Assembly (NCBI GenBank): GCA_024641365.1 | Contig: JAHEDF010000062.1 | Location: 1 to 12,291, forward strand | DNA: 12,291 nt | Source of the DNA: Planctomycetota bacterium | Lineage (GTDB): Bacteria > Planctomycetota > UBA11346 | Direction of reading: 5' to 3' | In this document: piece by piece, positions 7,275-12,291 of the stretch | Layout: each line of letters begins with the position of its first letter | How positions within the stretch are numbered: position 1 is the first letter of the stretch | The notes under the pieces: generated by a model | Databases searched by the model: none | What the model was told of the DNA's origin: nothing | Seen by the model: only the letters and a program-made list of their open reading frames with translations | Translations under genes and position numbers: made by a program

Positions 7275-8204
7275 TTATGCTGAAGTTACTAGACTTTGTG
7301 AATCTGATGCCTTTTTAATCTTTTCTTTATTTGAGATGTTATTTTCTGTGACGGGATTTTTTTCTTTAGCGTCGGCCTTATATGTAACGGGTCCTGCAGT
7401 TTTTCCCACACTTTTTCCAGCTTCAGCTCCTGATGACCGAGAGAATAGAAATCTAATGCATTCATTTCGATAATAAGCAAATTTTTCGCTTTCAAAAACG
7501 GCCATGCGATCACGTGGTCGTGGAAAATCGATTTCTAATATCTTACCAATGGTCGCATTTGGGCCATTGTTCATCATAACTACTTTATCGGCCATGTAGA
7601 TGGCTTCATCGACGCTATGGGTGACCATGAATACGGATAAATGTTCTTCAAAATGTAAGCGCAGTGATTCATCTTGTAATTGGCTGCGGGTTAATTCGTC
7701 AAGCGCGCCAAAAGGTTCATCAAATAGCATTAATTCGGGGCCCATTGCTAACGCACGGGCTAATCCCGTTCTTTGCCGTTGACCACCACTTATTTCGTGC
7801 GGGTATTTATGGATATGATCTTTTAAGCCAACTACGCGGAGCCAATGTTCAGCTCGTTCGGTTCGTTCGGCCTTGCTTTGTTTTTTGAAAACGGAATTGA
7901 CCGCCAACATGACATTGCCTAATACGGTTCGCCAAGGCAATAAACTGTGGTTTTGGAATACCACAGCTCGTTCCGGCCCTGGTTTAGCAATTTCAACTTC
8001 TTTAAAACAGACAGAACCGCCAGTCGGCAAATCGAGGCCAGCAATCATATTTAATAAAGTTGATTTACCACATCCAGAATGGCCAATAATCGTAACAAAT
8101 TCGCCTTTATTGACGGTTAGATTGATATTAGACAGGACTTCAATACGCCCTTTGGTTGGATGGTTAAAATACTTTGAGGTGTTGATTATTTCTAAAAACT
8201 TCAT
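7275..8204 (-). CDS. nrtD: Nitrate-type ABC transporter ATP-binding protein
   Basis: I start at MKFLEI (8204), 309 aa, because the family begins here; an in-frame ATG 16 codons upstream has no Shine-Dalgarno, and the chosen start has only a weak one. The ATPase has Walker A GHSGCGKST (41-49), Q-loop VVFQN (Q84), signature ISGGQRQR (138-145), Walker B LMLFDEP (158-164, catalytic E163), D-loop GALDE and the H-loop VTHSVDEA (H196). The segments GEFVTIIGHSGCGKSTLLNM, KPGPERAVVFQNHSLLPW and VVMMNNGPNATIGKILEI are characteristic of the NrtC/NrtD/CmpD group. The protein drives import through the permease encoded upstream. A Lys/Ser-rich tail (about 257-309) has no counterpart in typical NrtD and no recognisable domain. 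The taurine/sulfonate group (TauB/SsuB) is the main alternative, and it fits less well. Confidence 0.88.
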   Translation of the reverse strand: MKFLEIINTSKYFNHPTKGRIEVLSNINLTVNKGEFVTIIGHSGCGKSTLLNMIAGLDLPTGGSVCFKEVEIAKPGPERAVVFQNHSLLPWRTVLGNVMLAVNSVFKKQSKAERTERAEHWLRVVGLKDHIHKYPHEISGGQRQRTGLARALAMGPELMLFDEPFGALDELTRSQLQDESLRLHFEEHLSVFMVTHSVDEAIYMADKVVMMNNGPNATIGKILEIDFPRPRDRMAVFESEKFAYYRNECIRFLFSRSSGAEAGKSVGKTAGPVTYKADAKEKNPVTENNISNKEKIKKASDSQSLVTSA

Positions 8205-8263
8205 CAGTGGTTCTCGGTTAGTTTCGTAAGTTAAATGGGTAATTTTATGCAAATGGCTAAACG

Positions 8264-9292
8264 TTAGCGGACTGTCATTAGGGCACCGGGTGACACGATT
8301 CGTTGCAATGCGATCATTATCCGATCGAGAATAAAGCCAATAAATCCAATGGTGATAACGGCGACCATAATAAGCGCTAATGTATCATCGCTTGAAGATT
8401 GATACATGTCCCAGATAAATTTACCTAATCCTGGATTCTGTGATAACATTTCTGCGGCAATTAAAACCATCCAGCCCACTCCAATGGATAAGCGCATGCC
8501 ATTAAATATTTGTGGCAGTGCAGCAGGTAATACGACTTTCCAGATAGTGCCAAACCAGCCAAGATTTAATACTTTAGCAACGTTTAAGTAATCTTTTTCG
8601 ACTTGTGCCACGCCATTGGCTGTATTAATTAATGTGGCCCATAAACTGCATAAGGTTACTACGATAGCGGCGACCACATAACTCTTGGCCCAAAAACTAT
8701 TAGCGGGAACGTTGGTCATGGTTGCACCAACAATAATCGCTACGATTGGCAACCAGGCGAGCGGAGAAACGGGACGAAATACTTGTATAAATGGATTTAT
8801 CATCTCAAACGCTGCACTACTTGCACCGCAGAGAATTCCGAGCGGGATTGCTATTATTGAAGCGATTAGAAACCCAGTAAAAACTGTTTTAAGTGAAATC
8901 CAAATTTGATCCACGTAAGTAGGAGCTGCCGTATATGGCATGAGTTCACTTATTTCAGCTTCGGTCATTTCTGGATAGTCTTTTTTTGCCTGGTTAAAAT
9001 CACTTAAATAAGCAGCATAGTTTTTTTGTGCGTCTTGGTATTCATTGTAGATTTGACCCGCTGCGGCGGATACTTGAACAGGTCCCGGTAATTGCTGGCC
9101 GTTAATATGGACTAATTTTGCAATGACATGCCAGGAGAACAAAAAGGCTACCACCGCGATGAGTGGGAGGCCAATCATACGAATAAAGCGTTTTATTTCG
9201 TAATTTACATCTTGACCACATATTATTTTGATTGGTGGTATGAACCACGTTAAGCCCAAAACATTGAGGGTCATTATTAATCGATTGAGCAT
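8264..9292 (-). CDS. nrtB: Nitrate-type ABC transporter permease
   Basis: The 342-aa product starts at ATG 9292, with AAGG about 9 nt upstream. It is a BPD-type inner-membrane permease with about six to seven hydrophobic segments (roughly 41-61, 130-156, 177-192, 205-225, 265-283 and 305-325). The EAA loop that docks the ATPase is clear: AKVLNLGWFGTIWKVVLP (239-256) with its Gly at 245. FRPVSPLAWLPIVAIIVGAT (172-191) is a hallmark of NrtB/CmpB/SsuC permeases. A charged 60-residue insertion (about 70-128) separates the first and second membrane segments. The first 30 residues look like an unusual hydrophobic extension; a later ATG at 9274 or residue 39 is possible. It should form the pore with the ATPase, fed by the binding protein. 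Confidence 0.88.
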   Translation of the reverse strand: MLNRLIMTLNVLGLTWFIPPIKIICGQDVNYEIKRFIRMIGLPLIAVVAFLFSWHVIAKLVHINGQQLPGPVQVSAAAGQIYNEYQDAQKNYAAYLSDFNQAKKDYPEMTEAEISELMPYTAAPTYVDQIWISLKTVFTGFLIASIIAIPLGILCGASSAAFEMINPFIQVFRPVSPLAWLPIVAIIVGATMTNVPANSFWAKSYVVAAIVVTLCSLWATLINTANGVAQVEKDYLNVAKVLNLGWFGTIWKVVLPAALPQIFNGMRLSIGVGWMVLIAAEMLSQNPGLGKFIWDMYQSSSDDTLALIMVAVITIGFIGFILDRIMIALQRIVSPGALMTVR

Positions 9293-9331
9293 AGCGCCGC
9301 GCCTTAAGAGAGATCTGTGAGTTAATGAATA

Positions 9332-9373
9332 AATTGGTCTCTAATAATATATAATATTGATCAAAGACCAATT
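9332..9373. repeat. Intercistronic hairpin between binding protein and permease genes
   Basis: AATTGGTCT (9332-9340) and AGACCAATT (9365-9373) form a perfect 9-bp stem around a 24-nt AT-rich loop with internal AATAT/ATATT pairing. It lies in the 97-bp gap after the binding-protein gene. Hairpins at this place in ABC operons often protect the binding-protein message and reduce downstream expression; that role is inferred here. Confidence 0.6.
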
Positions 9374-9389
9374 CTGTTAGGTGTCTTGT

Positions 9390-10799
9390 TTATTTCCTGC
9401 CAATTGGAAACGAGGCTATGTAGGCATTTGGCTTTTTGGAATCAAATGGGATTTTGTCGATGAAATCACTGGCAGAGTAGCTGGGTAAGTCATCCGTCGG
9501 TAATTCAGAGTCAGGCAATAAATTTTCTTCGATGAGTTTTTTAAAGGCAATGCGATAAATATCTGGGCGATAAATACTGTCAGCTGTTTTATGGTACCAC
9601 TCATCTGGTTTATTTTCAGGAATCTGCCCCCAACGACGCATTTGCGTCAGGTACCAAACACAATGTGCTTTAAGTGGATACGTGGCATTGTAACGGTAAA
9701 AAACATTGAAGTCAGGTAATTCGCGTTTGTCTCCTTGTTGGAACTCAAAAGTGCCGAGCATACTGGCACCAAGCACTTCAGGGTTTGCACCAATGTAATC
9801 TTTATTAGCAAGCATTTCGACCGCTTTAATGCGATTTGCGCGACTTTCATCGAGCCAATAGCCGGCACGAATAAGTGCTTTAGTAATTCCAATTACCGTA
9901 TTTGGATTTTTTTCTGCAAATGCCTTAGTCATGCCGAATACTTTTTCAGGATTATTTTTCCAGATGTAAGCATCGGTAAACACGGGAACGCCAACTTTTT
10001 CTTTGACGGCTTGTTGATTCCATGGTTCACCAACACAGTAGCCATCAATGGTATTTTGCGTAAGTGTTTGCACCATTTGTGGTGGTGGTGTGACTGATAA
10101 TAAAACGTCAGCGTCAGTAGTTCCGACGGGATCATTAAAGCCGTTATAGAATCCGGGCGTTACACCCCCAGCAGCCAACCAATAGCGCAGTTCATAATTG
10201 TGACAGGATACCGGGAATACCATAGCAAAACGAAGTGGATTGCCGGCACCAGCGCGCTCTTTGGCAATTGGTAATAATGATTCAGCGCTTATGGGGTGTG
10301 CATGACCTGGTTCTTTTAACCGCGGGTCGCGTTCTTGCATTTGTGCCCACAAGGCATTCGACACCGTGGCGGCATTACCATTTAAATCCATACTGAGTGG
10401 TGTAATCATATCGGCCTGTCCTAAATAGCCGATGGTAGCGCCAATTGGTTGTCCGCACAGCATGTGTGCGCCATCTAATGTTCCTGAAATAGTATTTTCT
10501 AATAATACTTTCCAATTCGCTTGAACTTCAATGCTGACACTGAGTCCTTCATCAGCAAAGTAGCCAAGTTCTCTGGCAGCCACGATTGGCACACAATCTG
10601 TTAGTTTAATAATACCAAATTTTAAAACGGGCTTTTCTATTTTGTTTGCTTTAATTTTTCCGAGATTGGGGCGTGGACTGGCTGTTTTGTAAGGGGTAAA
10701 TGTAATTTCTTCTGCATTTACTGATTGAGTAGGCGCAGTGCTGAGAGAGGCTGTGCACAGAGCGGTTACGAGTAGTGAAATACGAGGCTTGAAGGACAT
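9390..10799 (-). CDS. nrtA: NrtA/CmpA-family periplasmic anion-binding protein
   Basis: The 469-aa product begins at ATG 10799 with GGAG 6 nt upstream. A Sec signal peptide (hydrophobic LLVTALCTASL, cleavage near VNA at 29) leads to a long mature chain; no proper lipobox is seen, so it is probably soluble in the periplasm. The length and motifs are those of NrtA/CmpA: FGIIKLTDCVPIVAARELGY (61-80), W96 in ANWKVLLEN, GAHMLCGQPIGATIG (110-124), FPVSCHNYELRYWLAAGG (195-212, H200), TPPPQMV, DGYCVGEPWN (252-261) and IWKNNPEKVFG (279-289). In cyanobacterial NrtA a Trp, His and Lys bind nitrate, while CmpA (bicarbonate) has Glu in place of that Lys; W96, H200 and K281 look like the equivalents, favouring nitrate or nitrite. 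That residue alignment is from memory. Shorter SsuA/TauA proteins are excluded by length. Confidence 0.9.
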   Translation of the reverse strand: MSFKPRISLLVTALCTASLSTAPTQSVNAEEITFTPYKTASPRPNLGKIKANKIEKPVLKFGIIKLTDCVPIVAARELGYFADEGLSVSIEVQANWKVLLENTISGTLDGAHMLCGQPIGATIGYLGQADMITPLSMDLNGNAATVSNALWAQMQERDPRLKEPGHAHPISAESLLPIAKERAGAGNPLRFAMVFPVSCHNYELRYWLAAGGVTPGFYNGFNDPVGTTDADVLLSVTPPPQMVQTLTQNTIDGYCVGEPWNQQAVKEKVGVPVFTDAYIWKNNPEKVFGMTKAFAEKNPNTVIGITKALIRAGYWLDESRANRIKAVEMLANKDYIGANPEVLGASMLGTFEFQQGDKRELPDFNVFYRYNATYPLKAHCVWYLTQMRRWGQIPENKPDEWYHKTADSIYRPDIYRIAFKKLIEENLLPDSELPTDDLPSYSASDFIDKIPFDSKKPNAYIASFPIGRK

Positions 10800-10830
10800 G
10801 AAGGTCTCCGAAGTGAGGACTAGGAATAAA

Positions 10831-10866
10831 GATGTGATTGTAGATGTGATTGTAGATGTGATTGTC
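10831..10866. repeat. Three tandem 12-bp repeats in the nrtA leader
   Basis: GATGTGATTGTA occurs at 10831-10842 and 10843-10854, and a third copy with a final C at 10855-10866. They end 32 bp before the nrtA start, on its 5' side. They may be repeated protein-binding sites or the product of replication slippage; copy number could vary between strains. Confidence 0.85.
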
Positions 10867-10899
10867 AGTAAAGGACTGCAGCACTGTCACTGCTGACAA
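10862..10899. promoter_or_regulatory. Dyad/hairpin in the nrtA leader
   Basis: TTGTCAG (10862-10868) and CTGACAA (10893-10899) are a perfect 7-bp inverted repeat. Inside and overlapping is the near-palindrome CAGCACTGTCACTGCTG (10879-10895), whose arms mismatch only at one symmetrical position. The two pairings are mutually exclusive in RNA, so the leader could switch between folds, or the DNA could be an operator. It does not show the paired hexaloops expected of an ANTAR (NasT/NasR) target. Confidence 0.45.
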
Positions 10900-11039
10900 A
10901 CCTACTAGTTTTAGTCGTGCCAATTTAGGGACTTGAAAATTGTATTGCCAGCAAACAGTACGTAGTATCGTTTGTAAACAGCATTAGATTGGATGGTAAA
11001 AACGGCTCTTTTCGAATAGTAAATAAACTTGTTGGTTAG

Positions 11040-11068
11040 GCGGTTAATATAAAATTAAAACTAACCGC
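11040..11068. promoter_or_regulatory. Inverted repeat around a possible -10 box
   Basis: GCGGTTA (11040-11046) and TAACCGC (11062-11068) frame a 15-bp AT-rich centre that contains TATATT on the - strand. A second GGTTAG (11034-11039) can pair with the same CTAACC arm. This fits an operator overlapping a promoter for nrtA, but there is no independent evidence of transcription. Confidence 0.4.
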
Positions 11069-11073
11069 TGCAC

Positions 11074-11120
11074 AATGTTACAAAATAAAACAATTATTTT
11101 ATTTTCGACGATGTAACATT
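11074..11120. repeat. Nested AT-rich dyad
   Basis: AATGTTACA (11074-11082) and TGTAACATT (11112-11120) are perfect 9-bp inverted arms. Inside, AAAATAAAA (11082-11090) pairs with TTTTATTTT (11097-11105). The outer arms each contain a TGTNACA half-palindrome, so it could be two regulator sites or a cruciform-prone element. It lies upstream of the possible nrtA promoter. Confidence 0.5.
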
Positions 11121-11279
11121 TTAAAACTTTGTTGCATTTTATTACTGTGAAGAGCTACACGGTTTTACAAATGGCCTTTTGGCCTATAGAACGATTATGA
11201 TCTGAAACGAATAGTTGGTGTATGCTCAATTGTTAGACGAACAGCGAGTTATTGAAAGTTATTGAGAATAAGAACCAAT

Positions 11280-12206
11280 TTATTGCAGCGCTTTAATGAC
11301 TAAAGGAGCGGCGTTTTGCGCAGAACCTGTAATAGTAATTTCTTTGAGCCCTGTTGCGTGCCCGAGACGGGCACGGACCAACCAACGACCGGATACCCGC
11401 TGAGCAAAACAACCAAGTGGTAGCGAGCAGCCGCCATCCAATGCCGCCAACACCGATCTTTCAATAGTTACCGCAGTGGCCGTTTCATGATGATGCAAAC
11501 AATTTAACAGAGTTTGGGTTCGATAATCATCTGAACGACAATCAACAGTAACAGCACCTTGGGCGGGAGCAGGCGTACATTCATTCCATGGATTCAGGGG
11601 TGCTGGATTTGCAAGTCGTAGTAAACCAAGCCGTTTCAGTCCTGCATAAGCCATTAATGTTGCAGCGACTTCGCCTTCCCTAACTTTGCGTAATCTCGTT
11701 TCCACATTTCCACGAATAGAAGTAAAGGTGAGATCAGGCCGTAATTTTTGTAATTGTGCTTGGCGGCGCAGACTCGAAGTACCAATAACAGCATTGATCG
11801 GTAAATCAGCAATGCTTGCTGCACCAACTAAAACATCGCGCGGATCGGCACGTTGCAAAATTGCAGCGACCGTTAAGCCGTCGGGTTCAGAAGTTGGTAA
11901 ATCTTTTAAGCTGTGGACGCCCACATCAGCGCGCCCATCCACAACTGCCTGTTGGACTTCTTTTACAAACACGCCGACATTACCCATTTTATATAGCGGG
12001 GTGGCATGATCACCGTCACCAGAGGAATTAACAATAATTAATTCAATGGCTAATCCTGGATGCTGCGCACGTAAAGTTTTTGCAACATGATGCGCTTGCC
12101 ACAATGCTAAATTACTGCCGCGGGTTGCGAGCCGCAGCGTAGGCAAGCGCAGAGAAATGACCGATGAAAGACGAGGACGAGGTAAGGAGAAACTAAAAAC
12201 AGTCAC
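11280..12206 (-). CDS. hemC: Porphobilinogen deaminase (hydroxymethylbilane synthase)
   Basis: This cytoplasmic enzyme joins four porphobilinogens into hydroxymethylbilane in tetrapyrrole synthesis. The 308-aa product starts at GTG 12206, which has GGAG 7 nt upstream and overlaps the preceding stop as GTGA; the family core begins only at residue 24, so about 20 N-terminal residues are extra. Landmarks: LRLATRGSNLALWQAHH (24-40), GVHSLKDLP (96-104, catalytic D102), GTSSLRRQAQL (142-152), RGNVETRLRK (165-174), PAPAQGAVTVDCR (212-224) and the dipyrromethane-cofactor Cys260 in LDGGCSLPLG. The length is normal for the family and all key residues are present. The gene is visibly more GC-rich than its neighbours. 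It is separated from nrtA by 480 bp and is probably a different transcription unit. Confidence 0.97.
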   Translation of the reverse strand: MTVFSFSLPRPRLSSVISLRLPTLRLATRGSNLALWQAHHVAKTLRAQHPGLAIELIIVNSSGDGDHATPLYKMGNVGVFVKEVQQAVVDGRADVGVHSLKDLPTSEPDGLTVAAILQRADPRDVLVGAASIADLPINAVIGTSSLRRQAQLQKLRPDLTFTSIRGNVETRLRKVREGEVAATLMAYAGLKRLGLLRLANPAPLNPWNECTPAPAQGAVTVDCRSDDYRTQTLLNCLHHHETATAVTIERSVLAALDGGCSLPLGCFAQRVSGRWLVRARLGHATGLKEITITGSAQNAAPLVIKALQ

Positions 12207-12291
12207 TTAACGGCTCCAAAACGATATAACGTATAATTAATTTCTTTTAGGGCATCACCAATTAATAAGATGGCTTGTTCCCGAGTTGAAT
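12203..12291 (-). CDS. C-terminal end of an unidentified protein upstream of hemC (truncated by window)
   Basis: The frame is open at the right window edge and encodes about 28 final residues (ending in EINYTLYRFGAVK) before TGA, which overlaps the hemC GTG start by 4 nt. The overlap and the hemC Shine-Dalgarno lying within this frame suggest a coupled operon. The tail is too short to name; it does not look like the usual end of HemA, a common neighbour of hemC. Confidence 0.5.
   Translation of the reverse strand, partial: STREQAILLIGDALKEINYTLYRFGAVK

Larger units (their letters stand above)
10800..11279. other. 480-bp regulatory intergenic region upstream of nrtA
   Basis: No gene is convincing here. 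Reading toward nrtA it holds: a direct repeat TCAATAACT just after hemC, a GGCC-TTTT-GGCC palindrome (11173-11184), the nested AT-rich dyad (11074-11120), a 7-bp inverted repeat around a TATATT box (11040-11068), a dyad at 10879-10895 and the 12-bp tandem repeats. A possible sigma-70 promoter is TTGTGC, 18 bases, TATATT on the - strand, inside these dyads; the -35 match is poor. I saw no GG-N10-GC element pointing at nrtA. Confidence 0.5.

Noticed and set aside
7085..9000. Several + strand ORFs opposite the ABC transporter and porin genes
   Set aside because: They are antisense shadows of genes with clear family motifs; none has a credible ribosome binding site plus a recognisable product.
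10905..10923. TTGGCAC as a second sigma-54 -24 element, pointing at nrtA
   Set aside because: The base pair at the required 10-base spacing is not GC, so the -12 element is absent.
10651..10923. Upstream ORF on the - strand with an NHIYNHIYNHIF repeat
   Set aside because: It starts with TTG without a Shine-Dalgarno, overlaps nrtA in another frame for most of its length, and its repeat is simply the 12-bp DNA repeat translated.
11173..11184. GGCCTTTTGGCC palindrome as hemC terminator
   Set aside because: The stem is only 4 bp and no U-tract follows on the - strand.
1..12291. CRISPR array, transposase, tRNA or rRNA
   Set aside because: No regular spaced repeats, no transposase-like protein, no tRNA or rRNA sequence seen on either strand by eye.

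Overview
The window most likely comes from a member of the Planctomycetes-Verrucomicrobia group, with Verrucomicrobiota favoured, moderately AT-rich. The best taxonomic hint is the truncated gene at the left edge. It joins the C-terminal part of a sorbosone-dehydrogenase-like protein to a DUF1080 (3-keto-disaccharide hydrolase) domain, an architecture typical of that group. A signal-peptide-bearing beta-barrel protein shows the host has an outer membrane. The phylum call is inference, since no rRNA is present.

Left part, + strand. The sugar-metabolism gene (to 1216) is followed by about 430 bp that I read as a regulatory region: a 12-bp palindrome, a good sigma-54 (-24/-12) promoter candidate at 1376-1390, and then a leader with several hairpins. 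This leader may also encode a 74-aa Cys/His-containing peptide. Next comes a compact signalling operon (1646-5786): a lone divergent CheW-like protein, a membrane histidine kinase with a PilJ/NarX-type periplasmic sensor plus PAS, a single-domain response regulator, and a REC-GAF-GAF protein with no enzymatic or DNA-binding output. Gene overlaps of 4-20 nt at the later junctions support co-expression. A symmetrical hairpin at 5836-5869 separates this operon from the converging genes.

Right part, - strand. Reading right to left there is the tail of an unidentified gene, hemC (porphobilinogen deaminase) overlapping it by 4 nt, and a 480-bp intergenic region rich in dyads and carrying three 12-bp tandem repeats. 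Then come an NrtA-type periplasmic binding protein, an NrtB-type permease, an NrtD-type ATPase, and an outer-membrane porin-like protein. Together these look like an uptake route for a small anion, nitrate or nitrite most likely: porin across the outer membrane, binding protein in the periplasm, ABC pump across the inner membrane.

The most interesting reading is that the two halves may be functionally related. The kinase carries a sequence resembling the nitrate-contacting P-box of NarX/NarQ-type sensors and sits tail-to-tail with a nitrate-type transporter, while a CheW-like adaptor is encoded with it in the absence of any CheA or chemoreceptor gene in the window. This would be a non-canonical anion-sensing phosphorelay under probable sigma-54 control. 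The link is inferred from proximity and motifs and is not demonstrated.
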